Of a DNA stretch of 64,000 nt, positions 25,410 to 37,631 are shown piece after piece. Within the stretch, counting starts at the first letter, position 1; each line of letters begins with the position of its first letter. The notes below the pieces were generated by a model that saw nothing but the letters and a program-made list of their open reading frames with translations, was not told the origin of the DNA and made no database searches. Made by a program: the position numbers and the translations under genes. This stretch comes from Strix aluco (taxonomy: Eukaryota > Chordata > Aves > Strigiformes > Strigidae): contig NC_133971.1 in NCBI RefSeq assembly GCF_031877795.1, forward strand, positions 60,334,463 to 60,398,462. The letters run 5' to 3'.

Positions 25410-26157
25410 TGTTGGGCTGCTTGGTGCTAGGTGTGATTCAACCCACTTTCCCCATCTATACACCAATCTCTGGAGATAAGGACTGCTAATGTTAAGGCCC
25501 CCTTAAGGACCCTGGCTCCTGCCCCGCCCAGTTGCTCCTGGCACACCTGTGCCTGGGATGCAGTCAGATGGGAACAATAACAGTTGCACATTCATCAAGT
25601 TCTTGTGCAACTGCTGGAAGGCACCAGAATACTTCGAGCTGGGTGTGAGTAAAAGGTATCTGACAAAAGTCTTGGACCCTATAAATGGCGACCACAAGGG
25701 AGACCCTTTGAGCTCTCCTGGATTGCAGCAGGCCTCTGACCAGCATCTCCCCTGAGCTGGGACATCTCTCAGGTACCCAAACCCTTAAGGTGTCGTCTGC
25801 TGCCAGAGCTGACCGAAGGCCAGGGCAAAGTCAACCTGCTCAAGTCTCAATTATCATCCGTTGAGGAATGCCAAGGCATTGTGAGTATTTACTCTAAATT
25901 TGAGAGGAGGGAAATTTTACTTTGAGCTAGCTTCTCTTTCACCCACTCTTTCTCTGCTTACTGGTGTGTGGGTACATACTTTATTCTACTGGATCTGAAT
26001 ACTTTTATCTCTGTGTGTTTGTACGTTTTGTGTTCATTCTACTGGATCCAAATACTTCTGTTTCTGTATGTGTGTTTGTACGTTTTGTGTTTGTGTATGT
26101 GCATGTACATATGTATAAATAAAGATACCATGAAGTAAGTTAGTGTGAATCTTGTCA
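25410..26157 (+). repeat. Probable solo LTR, family F
   Basis: A 748-bp stretch from TGTTGGGCTG to CTTGTCA, flanked by TCCT on both sides (25406-25409, 26158-26161). Within it are a TATA box (TATAAAT, 25680-25686) and a poly(A) signal AATAAA (26118-26123) about 35 bp before the end, as expected of an LTR in plus orientation. A 53-bp unit is tandemly duplicated (from 25983 and from 26036). A 4-bp duplication can occur by chance, so the borders are tentative. Confidence 0.45.
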
Positions 26158-26161
26158 TCCT

Positions 26162-29100
26162 AGAATCTGTTAATAAGTTGCTATTTTTATAACATCTTCT
26201 AAATTAGTTGGAAATGATCAATTGCTGTCATTTATTAATAAATCTAAAATTCCTGTCAAATCATTACTGTGTTAATACTTTCAACTATGACAGTGTCCAT
26301 CTTACCCAGTTATTGTATCTCCACAGTGGCCAGCAGCAAAAGTATATAAGAACAGCTCAAATATATAGTAGTATTTTTCCAAATACTTCCCTGGACTCCA
26401 ACAATTTCAGCTCAGGGTCTTCCTGAAGCTAAAGTGACATCATTTATTAACAGATGGCTTTACCAGTTTTTGATAGATTTTTGTTACAGTAATTCACACA
26501 GTTGCCCTTGGCAACCATGAAAACTTTTAGCATCTACAGGATCCTAGAGTAAGAAGCTATGAAACTTCATTACAAATTTTGTGCAGAATCATTTTATATT
26601 TTATTTTGTTGCTTGTTTCAAGCATCCACCTGGGCTCCAAACTTTTCAATTTTATGTTAAAACATAGAGCAAACAATCACAATCACATCAATACAGCCTA
26701 CAACTGTATAGCTCTATTTCATACCCCATTCAATCCTCTCTTTTCCAGACTGAGAAGGCCTAGTCTATTCACTGAAAGACACAGTATGGCACGATCATAT
26801 TTGTCACTCTTGCCATAGAAACTTACTATTCTTGCCACACAAACTTACTATAGTCTTTTTTGGGATGGGGAAGGAGGAACAGATTGCACACATTATTCAA
26901 GACAGGCAACCATGGATTTATATGACTTAGTGATGTTCTCAGGTTCACCATTCATTCCCTTCCCAGCAAGTCCTAACAGTCAGCTTGGATTTTTACTGTT
27001 ACTGAGCACCAACTCTTTTCACAGAAACGTATGTCTATTACAACCCCAAAATCTCTCTTCTGAATGCTTGAAGTGAACTACAAACCTTACTTTCTATATA
27101 CGTGGACAAGATTGCTCCCTTCCCCCTTGCATTAGCTTCCACTGAATTTCATCCACCACTTTGATCCAGTCATCATCTCATATGAATAATTTCACTTGAT
27201 TTCAAGATTAAGTATTACAGGCAGGAATATGCTATAAAATTGCACCACTATGGACTGCAGCATCACATTAAGCTAGCTTAGAAAATCCAGACAAGCAGTT
27301 GAGAACTTAGCACACAGCAAGTTTTCTCTGTTTGTCTGCCAGAGGAATGAGTCTATATTGAACTATTAAGCTACATCCTACCTGGCATGGTATCTCTGAA
27401 TTACACTGTGGACACAGTGAGAGTCCGTAATAATAAAGTAGCCCTAAATGTATACAGCACATCATCCCCAGGTAGTGATACCAATACAGTACAGGGTATC
27501 CTGCTACTATTATTTTCATACTTGGTCTTGTGCCCCTGTCTTGTGCCCTCGCTCTACTGACCAGCAGTGCTCTTCCTGTCTGCTGCACCCTAGCAGACCA
27601 CCTATGTGTGCGAGGCATGTATGGTGGTGTGAACCCTGTGCTGGGGGAAGAGATCTTACATTGCAGGTGTGAGGCAGAGAAGAACAGCTCTCAGCTTTTC
27701 CAGTGTGGTCACTACAAAAAGGGAAAGCCTCTCTAGAAGAACACAAAGTTGAGCAACTGGGGCTTAGAGAGATGGAAGAATAATGCTGCAGTTACCACCA
27801 GCAGTCCCTAGAAACTCTCTCAGACCCATTACAGCCAAGCAAAGATTGATGGTGATGCAAGAGCATGATGCTGCTTTTTTAGTAGCAGGATAAGAAAGAT
27901 TGATCTTCCTACCTTTGACTGCTTTCTATCCTGACTGAAATTTAATTCATCCAAAAGAAAACACAGCTCAGAGGCTTCACTATATCTGCAAGTCATAAGT
28001 GAGCCCATCTGCTCTACCCAAGAGAAAGTTACTGTATAAGGTTTTGGGCTCTTCACTGGGGGGTGATTTCTTATGTGTTTAAGTCTCCCCAAAAGAATAT
28101 TTTGAACACCGTTAGTAGGTAGAAACTTCCACATTCTCTTTTGTACTGTCTTAGTTAATGGTTAGTTAATTTTTTCTCTTGACTCTCATTTGTTGGGTAT
28201 GCTGGGAAGGACTTTTTTTCAAGAAAGCTTCACTTAATCAGAGAGGAAGTAGAATAATTATTCTGCTTTATGCTACTTACAGCCAGTATTCTCTTGTTTG
28301 ACTTTACTGCTACCAAGTTTGTTGGCAGCACAAAGAGAGACCAATTCTGACCTGTTGAAATGAGGTAGTGCCAGTATAATAACTCAGAACTTTGTATGCA
28401 AAACTTGCTGATCCTAAAAGTCCAAACAGCAAATAAAACTCAGAACCACAGATAAATTTTTCTACTGGTAGACAGAATCTAGTTTCAACATCTCTGTAAA
28501 CTACATTTCATAGTTTTGTAAAATAGTGTTATACAGAGACTCAGTACTTACATAATGCTTTGAGATTTTTTTCTGAAACTTTGAAGTAAGACCTGCACAA
28601 CTAAACAGAAATTCTAATTTTCACCTGATAAATTCTGTATTAAGTGCCATAACTGATTTTTGTTCTCCAGCCCACTCCTTTTTTAGCAAACTTTGTGTCT
28701 GGTCAATCAATTTATCTTTTCCAGACTTATGTTTCAATGTTATATTCAAGTTTTCTGACTCCAGTCAGCAGTTTTGATATGGTTTTTTTCCCAACAGATT
28801 ACAGAAATCAGGGATTTATCTACATAATCATGTCACATCTCAGTCTTTTTTTTGGTAGGACAAACTGATCATGTTTCTCACATCTCTCATGACACATTTT
28901 TCAGTCCTTGTCATTTTTGCAGCATTTCTCTGTTACCATCTCCAGCTTTTCAGCAGTTTTGGAAGCATAACTTCCTGCAGTACTGAAATACATACTTCAT
29001 CAAGTCTAACACATATGCTAAACCCTCTCCCCCATGTCTCCGCACTGCTGACATCTATGCATCAAGGATCACATGAGATTCTTCAGATGAAGTGTCATAT

Positions 29101-29871
29101 TAGACCACTGTATTTGTGGGATGCAGCTAGTTCTCTGTGCTGTAACTATAGTCTCAATGGCTTGTTCTAAATAAAAAATAACTGCATTTGGAGAGCTCTT
29201 TAGACACGTTCCCTTTCTGTGCCCATTCCCCTTGGCAACCCAGCTCATTCCAATTCAATGATATGTTCTTAGCCTCTGGAAGAGGCGATGTTGCTAGTGA
29301 CAACATCCATGTAGAATACAGGGTAGTCCTAACAAAGTCTCACGAAGAAAGGCAAGCCACTTTGATCAAAATCATATTCATATGAACTGTGCACTTCCTG
29401 TGAACCAAGGGCATCACCCTGCCTCTGTAAAGGCACAGAAAATATCTATTTAGCATTTCTGGATTTTGAGTTTTATTAACACCTTTTACTCCGTGAAGAA
29501 ATGCATCTTGACATACATGTTTTCTCAGTTCACTTTTTCACTAGTTTTCCTACATTCCTCATTATCATTATACCTGTCAAGCATAGTTTTCCCTGATACC
29601 ATTGGCTTCTCCTGATCTATTTCTTGCATTTCAGCATTTTTAATTTGTATTGGGGTACTATGTGTTTCCTTTTTTCTGTTGATTTTTTGCAGCTTTTTTC
29701 CTGCCTTTCCTTCTCCTCTGAGTCAGTGTGTCAGAGTTGGCCTCTTGATTGACTGTGGAAGTGTTGACTGTCAGCCAGCTATTGCAAGAATTTTGGATCA
29801 CAGAATGTTAGATCAACATGGATTACTTGTTGTACTTCATTAATCTCTTTTTATATCTGTATTGTACTTAC
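26162..29871. other. Non-coding gap within the MAT relic
   Basis: AT-rich sequence with no recognised exon or repeat. Confidence 0.4.
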
Positions 29872-30268
29872 CACAGGCAACCTTGGCATCTGGATCAAAA
29901 CTGAGATGAGCATCTAGAACAGCATCACTTATCTGATCACATATCTTATCTAGAAGATAAAAGACAGACATAACATTCCTTTTTGTAATTAAAAACAAAA
30001 AAGTGATCTCTTAGTAAAATTTAATTTCCAGTGGGCAAGAGACTTCTGTTTATGGAGCATTTGCCAAGAGGCAATTTTAGTAATTTATATTCTGAAAGGT
30101 ATGTCTTACCCTGTTTCCACTCCTCTCCTCAAGCCAATCCTAACTGACATTTTACAATCACCTGCACAGGCCAGCAGCCTCCTAGGTGAGGGGACAATGA
30201 AAAAGGTCTGCAAAGGCATCCTGAAATATTAGTTTCAGGAGAACAGAAGATCCAACTAGCAACTTTGG

Positions 30269-30334
30269 TATTTAAGTATTAAGTACATTAAGTATTAAGT
30301 ATATTAAGTGTATTAAGTATATTAAGTATTTAAG
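30269..30334. repeat. Microsatellite-like (TATTAAG)n
   Basis: Imperfect tandem copies of a 7-10 bp unit (TATTAAG with variants such as TACATTAAG) over about 65 bp. A simple-sequence repeat without further significance. Confidence 0.8.
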
Positions 30335-30762
30335 CTAAGATCTTTCCGTAGGGGTTTTGCATTATTTCCCTCTTTATTTTAAAGTTTGTATTGCATATTC
30401 TGTGTGAATTACCTATTTTTATCTACATCATAACTGTCAGAGGTCTGCACTTAAGGCAGTGTTTATTCCTTCAGTACCTTCAGTGGGGACCTCTCAGATC
30501 TCATGTGTCAACTTTTTTGGATGACAAGAGGCATTGCTCTCCCTACAAACAGATATGTTAGATTGAAGTCCACTCCTGCAATTATCCACAACCATCTGGC
30601 TCATTTGAGTTTAGAAAAGCATCTGCAAACATTCTCTCAGCACTGGCCACTCACAAGTTTCCACGGTTATATTTCTGAGTTTTCAGGGGGGGGTTTAGGA
30701 CAAAAGCACTGGAGAAAAAGGTGTTTACCTATTCTGTCTTTAGCACCTATCACTTATTGTCC

Positions 30763-31185
30763 AAGTAAGACTTCTGTCGTATGAGGAGCGGCTGAGGGAA
30801 CTGGGGTTGTTTAGTCTGGAGAAGAGGAGGCTGAGGGGAGACCTCATCGCCCTCTACAACTACCTGAAAGGAGGTTGCAGAGAGATGGGGATGAGCCTCT
30901 TTAACCAAGTAATAAGCCATAGGACAAGATGTAATGGCCTCAAGTTGTGCCAGGGAAGGTTTAGACTAGATATTAGGAAGCATTTCTTTACAGAACGGGT
31001 TGTTAGGTGTTGGAATGGGCTGCCCAGGGAGGTGGTGGAGTCCCCATCCCTGGAGGTGTTTAAGAGTTGGGTTGACATAGCGCTTAGGGATACGGTGTAG
31101 TTGGGAACTGTCAGTGCTAGGTTAATGGTTGGACTAGGTGATCTTCAAGGTCCTTTCCAACCTAGATGATTCTGTGATTCTGTGA
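30763..31185 (+). repeat. CR1 LINE, 3' fragment
   Basis: A plus-strand, 5'-truncated CR1 copy. It encodes the last part of the CR1 ORF ([40 protein letters not shown]) and ends in the typical 3' tail with tandem ATTCTGTG units near 31168-31185. The region from 29950 to 30760 before it contains only the microsatellite at 30269. Confidence 0.9.
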
Positions 31186-31760
31186 GTATGCCAAACGCAT
31201 TTTGTTGGTTAAGTTAATGAACAATTTAGGGGACCAATTGATATTCTTAGTCTCATCAGGGTAACTGAACCAAGTACAAGTAAGCAATCCATATTATTTC
31301 TTCAAAACTACACGTTTGAAAGGTTGCATATCTGCAGAACCAACATAAGGAATATGAATTAATTTTCACCCACCATCATTACAAAAAAAGGTATCCAAAA
31401 TATGTTCTGCCACACAACTACACAGCTGGATCTACAACACTGTATCAATGAGCCAGGTGCCTATATTGTTTGCAAGAGCCTATGTAATTATCTATGTAAT
31501 CACCAATCTAAACTAACTTCTCTTGCAGGAGTGCATACCCTTACATATGCGTAGACTCAAGGGCCCAAAGAGGAAGTTAATGAAGAACCATAACTGAACG
31601 ACCATCTTAAACTACTTATTTACTTTTAAAGATAATTTGGTCTGGAAGAAAACAAACATCTGAATGAAATTATAAGGTAAGAGTACAATTATTCTGTACC
31701 CCAAAAGATCTGTAATTCAGTGAAAAGTTTAAGTGCAAATTGAATTTTAGTATGAGACCT

Positions 31761-32105
31761 TGTTGTAGTTTGAACTCAGCCGGTAGCGAATCGCCCCATG
31801 GCCAGTTGTTTACTCCCTGTCCCCCCCCGGTGAAATAGGGGAGTGATAGAAGAAAGAAGAAATGTGTAGGTTAAATAAAAAAAAGGTACTAGCAAAACCA
31901 ACATTAATGATAGAAGTCCAAAATGGGTAAAAAAGCTGCTCACTGAGCAGGGACCAGAGCCCATGAGAGCACGCGCCCGCCTATATGCTGGGCTTTGATG
32001 TCACATGACATGGAATGGTCCAAGGGTCCATTGGGACCCGGCCCTCCAGCTGTGCTCCCTCTCAGCCCAAGGAAAGTTAACTCTAGCCTGGCCGAAACCA
32101 GGACA
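31761..32105 (-). repeat. Solo LTR, family D
   Basis: 345 bp, TGTTGTAGTTTGAACTC to CCAGGACA on the plus strand, flanked by a perfect 5-bp duplication GACCT (31756-31760 and 32106-32110). It resembles the copies at 22651 and 48103 (paired ends, a CTCCCTC...AGTTAACTCTA block). The 5-bp duplication and the minus-strand start TGTCCTGGTTT suggest a bird ERVL-like (class III) family, but this name is not certain. Confidence 0.85.
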
Positions 32106-32110
32106 GACCT

Positions 32111-35100
32111 GTAGTGTAGTATCTTCCGCTACAATACAATCTAAAAGCAAAGAAAAGTGAAACATGCTACCCTGTAGTTTTCAATGGATAAGCCATTCTG
32201 CCATTAATACTACCTTACTCAAATACAAACTAAAAACAGGGTAAAAGCAAAGAACGAGTGATAAAAATGTATATGCCCCTTTTATTTACACAGGCTACAG
32301 TGATCTCAATGTCAGCATGAGATCTGCTTACAGGGGTGCGTAGTCTCTTCTTCATTGGCATAATTTTCACAATCTGAATCAGCCATTTCCATACCTTTAT
32401 GTTTTGCTTCTAGTGTTTTCCCCAATCAAGCTGAAGCTAAACATTTCCCTGTGCATTTCATAAGCATTTGCAAAGTAAGTCCAACAATTTAGAGGTTTGA
32501 CAAAAAGCAAAACAACAGAAGAAGCCATCTTGACAGCCTGTCCAGCTATTTGTGCTGCATTGATCCCTAGCTCTAGCATTATCTTACTGAAATGTCTTGC
32601 TAGTGTATTTATGCAGAGAATCAGAATCCTGATCAGTTACTTAAGTTATATTGCACCTGCATTGATAAAAATTGACCACAGTTTGAAGACGCAAGAACAT
32701 AAGATGAAAGACAGCAACATCATGTGGTCATAATTTCAGACCCAGAAATCATTGGTGCAATCAAGTATAAAATCAGTAACACCAAGTTCCAAAGTTTGTC
32801 ATCTGGCTAGTTTGTCAACAACCCTGAGGCAAACTGAGTCCTGAAGATTGCAAAACTGACTTACACCAGAGCGTCCAGTGCTCAAGCAGGAATGGCATAA
32901 CCTGGAACAACTGGTAAGTTTTATTGCCTTCAGCTATTTGCACCATTACAACATACATTGCAGTGTTTTAAAGCAAACAAGTGGTTGTGGTAATTCAAGA
33001 TACGATGCTACATGCTGCAGTGGCCTTGCAGCTGCTGTTCTGTTCACTAAAGGCTGGGCAGACAGACTAATACAACTGGTCTCATACTGTGCCATTCCCA
33101 CCTCATGAATGAGAAACAGGACAATACAAATGCACAAGAAAAACTTTGCTGCAAAGCTTCAGTGTTTGACACCACCCTCATTTTCTCACTATTATTTTTT
33201 TGGTCTTTCCTTCTACTCTGGGAAAAACAAAAGGTAATGTTATTCTTAGTGTTAACATCAAAATGCTCCATTTGAAGGTTCTGCAATAAAACCAACTGTT
33301 GCTACCTTTTTATAAATTTGAGTCACTAGTATGTGTGCCAGAGGTCTAAACTTCCTCCAGCCCATCAGTTAACATAGCTTCTAGATATGTATTTGTGTAA
33401 ACAAAGCTGTGTGAAAAATAGCTGAATTTAATGAACAGCAATTAGAGTTGAAGCATTGCCTCGCAGTCCCAGACCTGGAAAATACAATGGCTTTGTACAG
33501 CCTACAGCATATGTAAACTTGTGCTAGGGAGAGCAATGTGGCAAAGAGGCATATCTAGTATTAATATCAGTAGTTGGAATGCAGCTCTGATGAAAATCAG
33601 TGCTTAGTATTCCAAACGTTTCAGAGATACAGAGTTCACCTATAATAAATATGTGCATAAAGGAATATTTTTTCATTATAGAATTAAAAATGAAATTGTA
33701 ATTCCAGTATATGTGACAGCTCCAACTCTACCTCTAGAAGACCTCTCCATGCTTTTTTCTCTCAAGCAAAAGTTTAAAGTTGTCTATATCAGATTATATT
33801 GCATACTAAACAAGACAAATTCTTGTCAAGCAAAGACACTAATCTGAAGTTTATTCAAAATAATTAACTCGTTCTTTCTTTTCTCCATTGGGGGAGATAT
33901 GACTGAACTTTCATCAGATAGCATTCTTCAGTGCAAGTATTTATAAAAGCAAAGATTCAGTCAGCATTTTTACTTACCAGAATGTTGTTCAGCAACAGAT
34001 TCTGAGGTAAAAAGAAATTGTTTTTCTTTTTTTGAGGTAAGAATTGACATGTCTTGGTACCTTTAGCAAGCCTGCAAATGAGAAAGACCCAAAGCAACTG
34101 GACTACAGAACAAGCACAGGCAGAAGGTGAAGTGGAAAGGTTAATGCAAGGCAAACAGTGGATGTAATTGATTCTGCACGTTATTTCCTCAGAAATTCAA
34201 TAGATTAGGACTGATCTGTGTGGATTTTACAATGCACTGATACAGGAACTCCCTTCATAAGACTTCTGTGTTTGGCTAACTGTGGTCCTGCTAAATTCTG
34301 CAGAAGTGTTATTACGTAAACTGTGAACACAGCTAAGCCAGTGCTTTTGCACAGTCTCCCAAGCCCCCATTCTTACTCTTTCTTCTAAGTGCTGACTGGA
34401 AAGCACTTCAAGACAGCAAAACAGCACAGAGATTTTCTCTGAATTTTTAAGGGCAAATGACACTTTGTCCTAGGCATAATATCCATATATTGTTCTCAGC
34501 TGCAGTAGTGAACTGTGCAGAAATGTATCTCTTTATGCAAGAACAGATGTTCATAACAGCTCCAGGTGGTAAGCTGTGCTCTTCTTCTCAAATACTATTT
34601 GTGTCAGTGTCTAAGTGAGGAGCTGTAGAGCAACCAACAGCATGCTCTGTAGAAACAGTGATGAAGACAGTGGGTTCATTGTAAGTTACCTTGAATTCTG
34701 AGACTAAAAGCTGTGCCCTAGCTCAACAAATCTTAAACTTGTCAGTGGTCAGGCTCTTGCAATTCATTTTACACACCCCTTTTTTCCTACTGTTTGCCTT
34801 GATGAAGAGATACTAGTAGGAAACAGCTGAACTCAAGTATCTAAACTAAGCAAAGAAGCACTGCCCATTTGGAAGCACTGTTTGCCTTTGGTTTATTTCA
34901 GAACACAGTGCAACAGCACACTGGAGCATCTGAGTACAGCACAGTGTGGCAAAGCTACCTAGTAATGACAACAGATGCATCTGGTCTTAAAAACCCTTGT
35001 CCTGCTGAGCAGCTCTACACTGCTGCAATACATTATGTTGAGCTCAGCTTCTCTAAACCAGTAGTCATTTCTGAAAATGTTGCTCCATAATCTATGCGCC

Positions 35101-35397
35101 TTAAACCATAACAAGAGTGGTACTGAGATGCAGGTATGACTTCAGCTACAACTGAAGGCTTTACTACTGGCCATCATAAGACCAGGCCACCAGCAAACAT
35201 CTTGCAAGAGATGTGTGTTCATTCTGCAAAGCAGTCTTTACTGCTAGGACGTAGGATGCCTTCACTTCAGGACACAGTAGTGAGGTATATGAGATAATAA
35301 AAGCATTAATGAAGGCAAAGCACTTAGACAAATGAGTCAAAGCCAATCCTTAAAAAAAAAATAAAGCAAAATTGTATTTCAGCTGCAGGAATGACTG
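32111..35397. other. Intergenic, nothing recognised
   Basis: AT-rich sequence with only short open frames and no recognised repeat or exon. Confidence 0.5.
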
Positions 35398-35403
35398 GAG
35401 AAG

Positions 35404-35736
35404 TGTCACTGTAGAGACAGACAAAGCGACACACAAACACGCTCACATGGGTGAATAAGCAGCTAAGTTTTTTTTATTACTAAAAGCATACATTTTTATA
35501 TATTTCAGGTGCCATTATGCCAAACATAACTGATCAAAAAGTTGTTTTTAACATTCTCATTGGATAACCTTTATCAGTTTTCTCCCTGCTTACTTCATCC
35601 TGCTGTGTAGTCTGCAGCTCCTTGAAAGTTATTTGCTTGAAGCAAAGCTTCCCTATCTCAAGAGTACACCAGAATCTTATCAAGGTCAAACTCCTCTTCA
35701 ATCAGGTTGTTGGCAGACCAGCTGCCTTCCCTGACA
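35404..35736 (-). repeat. Solo LTR related to ERV-B
   Basis: 333 bp, starting TGTCACTGTAGAGACAGAC and ending CCTTCCCTGACA on the plus strand, flanked by a perfect 6-bp duplication GAGAAG (35398-35403 and 35737-35742). Both ends and a stretch of about 60 bp before the right end resemble the ERV-B LTR (AATCTTATCAAGGTCAAACT compared with AATCTTGTCAAGGCCAGATT). It is a diverged member of the same family, left by recombination between the LTRs of a former provirus. Confidence 0.88.
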
Positions 35737-35742
35737 GAGAAG

Positions 35743-36356
35743 GCTCTGCCTAATTGTGGTAACTCAAGTGGTAGCTAGTGTGCTGCAATGGGCCAGTTAC
35801 CCTTGGTGAGAACCACCTCTCTACAGAGTGATACATAAAGAGGTGACTTGGTTGCAGGAAAGAGGCCATCTGCACCCCTTTTGATTTTGACTTTCTTTTT
35901 TTATCCTAGGAACAAAGTTTTCTGCACATAACACCAAAAAATACCGGTTCTCAGAGGACGTTGATTGATTAAGTGTGTGTGAATGACAGCAATAAAAAGG
36001 AAGACTTTAAACCACAGTTAATGATTATCAGAAGTGCCCTATGAAATCCCTTATCTCATCTATTTTGTTGCCTTTCTTTAGCTTCAGAATTTATTCTGAT
36101 ACAATACAAAATTAAACTAGTCATACAGAGATTTGTGTACTTGGAAGTATTTCAATTCTGTGTCATAAATACACTTCGAGCTCAAGTTACATGTTCCATA
36201 AAACACTTCATACAAAGCACAGGAAAACATTCATATGAAGAATTTCAGTCTCCTCCATCATGAATTCATATTATGCTGCATTCTAAAATACTTGTGCTTT
36301 ACCTTGTCTCTTATACACTATTCTCATTGAACATATGCTCCTCAGCGTGTTTTATA
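35743..36356. other. Intergenic, nothing recognised
   Basis: No feature recognised between the solo LTR and the hAT element. Confidence 0.5.
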
Positions 36357-36364
36357 ATGCAGAG

Positions 36365-37623
36365 GAGTGGTTCTCAACCTGTGGTCTGTGGACCCTTGGG
36401 GGGCCGTGATGTTGTCACAGGGGATTCGCAAAGACTTAAAGCAGGAGTGGGGAACGTCCAGCCTGAAAACCTTTGGTCTGGCCCATGGCAAGCACTGTGC
36501 CTCCTTTTCCCATGCCCCTCCCCCGCCCCCTCAAGGGTCTTCTCATAATCATTAGTTGTAATTACACAAACATACTATGGTCTCTTTTTCCCAACAGCTT
36601 GTGTTAAGTACAACTTGTAAAATTATATTCATATCATTTTCTAGCTTTCGTTTTCCTGTGCCTTTTGTAAGCGTATGTCATATTAATGGTTCCACGTGAT
36701 TGTAGTTTCAGTGCTAGTATGGTTGGTGGGACCTGTGGGAGAGAGGCAAGTTGACATCGGTCTGTCAGCTCTGTGCAGCCCCTGAGAAGCAGCAAGGCTT
36801 TGATGAGAAACAGGCCTTGGGAGAAAGATAAGAAACTGCCGAGTTGTGCTAAGGTGGCAGGGAAAAACAACGGACGGCTGCAACACTGAACTGGGAAAAG
36901 TTACCGGTGTGTGAACAGTGCGTGAATGGGAAGTAGATTGGTCTGCACAGCGTGTGTTAGAGTGGTCTTATGCTGATAGGAGAAAAGGTTGATAACTGTC
37001 TAATTGCTGGTTTGCTAACTATGAAGTAAGAGCTTTAACCATAGCATAAATATGTACTGTTGTAATAATAAAGGGTCTTTCCTTTTGCACTTCATGGAGA
37101 GTCAGTGCCTCAATTGCCACAGGGACCCACTTTAACTAGGCAGTTTTTCTCATAAAGACTTCTTAACCCAACAGCCCTCTAGGGCCACAACAGGGCTGAA
37201 GTTTGTTCCTCCAAGTGGTGGCCCTGGACCCATAAACAAATATATATAGTGACTGAACACAGACAAACAAGGGGGGGGGTGAGAAGAATTATAAAAACTT
37301 TTCATCAGATTTTAATGTAAAAATTGACATCAAATTCGGAATTAGCACATTGAAATACCATAAAATGGGCCATTTGAGCAAGAAGAGTGTTGATGTTATA
37401 AAATTCATATGGAATCATTGCAATAAAGATATAACAGGAGTGTGTGCATTAAGAGATTAACTTATTTCCCCTTCTCTCCAAATTTCAGGACCCTTCATGA
37501 GAAAATTGAAATAAATACTTGATGCAGCCTAGTGCTTTAAATCTTGAATTAAGTCTTGGTGGTCTGCGGCCACAAAAGGTATTTAAAGGGGGTCTGTGGT
37601 GAAGGAAAGGTTGAGAACCCCTG
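36365..37623. mobile_element. Non-autonomous hAT-type DNA transposon with nested LTR
   Basis: The ends are inverted: GTGGTTCTCAACCTGTGGTC at the left, and at the right a sequence whose complement reads CAGGGGTTCTCAACCTTTCC. This is the end type of vertebrate Charlie-like hAT elements. The flanks carry an 8-bp duplication with one mismatch (ATGCAGAG at 36357-36364, ATGTAGAG at 37624-37631). No transposase frame is present, so it was mobilised in trans. After removing the nested LTR (36734-37121 and one 6-bp duplication) about 865 bp remain. Confidence 0.75.
36734..37121 (+). repeat. Solo LTR nested in the hAT element
   Basis: 388 bp from TGTGGGAGAG to TTGCCACA, with a 5-bp inverted end (TGTGG/CCACA) and a perfect 6-bp target duplication GGGACC (36728-36733 and 37122-37127). 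AATAAA lies at 37067-37072, about 50 bp before the end, as in a retroviral R-U5. Orientation is plus. The 6-bp duplication suggests a class II family; it is not obviously the ERV-B family. Confidence 0.85.
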
Positions 37624-37631
37624 ATGTAGAG

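Larger units (their letters stand above)
19743..29949 (-). pseudogene. Unprocessed S-adenosylmethionine synthetase (MAT) relic
   Basis: Five exon-like blocks on the minus strand match consecutive parts of vertebrate methionine adenosyltransferase, each with AG and GT borders. They are 29949-29872 (78 nt, [15 protein letters not shown]), 24156-24044 (113 nt, [13 protein letters not shown] and DDIGAGDQ), 23403-23260 (144 nt, [14 protein letters not shown]), 21562-21344 (219 nt) and 19922-19743 (180 nt, [13 protein letters not shown]). These lengths equal MAT exons 2, 4, 5, 6 and 7 as recalled, with one codon lost in the last (IIVDTYGG reduced to IIGTYGG). Exon 6 has a stop (TAA, 21553-21551) at its fourth codon, where the family has glutamine. 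Exons 1, 3, 8 and 9 were not found. Several normally invariant residues differ ([11 protein letters not shown] where FSGKDYTKVDR is usual). Introns show it arose by gene duplication or is a decayed ancestral paralogue, not a retrocopy. It should encode no enzyme. Confidence 0.85.

Noticed and set aside
19743-29949. MAT as a functional gene or as a retrocopy
   Set aside because: An in-frame stop, missing exons and altered conserved residues argue against function; introns with proper borders argue against a retrocopy.
32300-32460. Short acidic minus-strand frame (MEMADSDCENYANEEE) as a terminal exon
   Set aside because: No convincing acceptor, no recognised family, and other frames are equally open.
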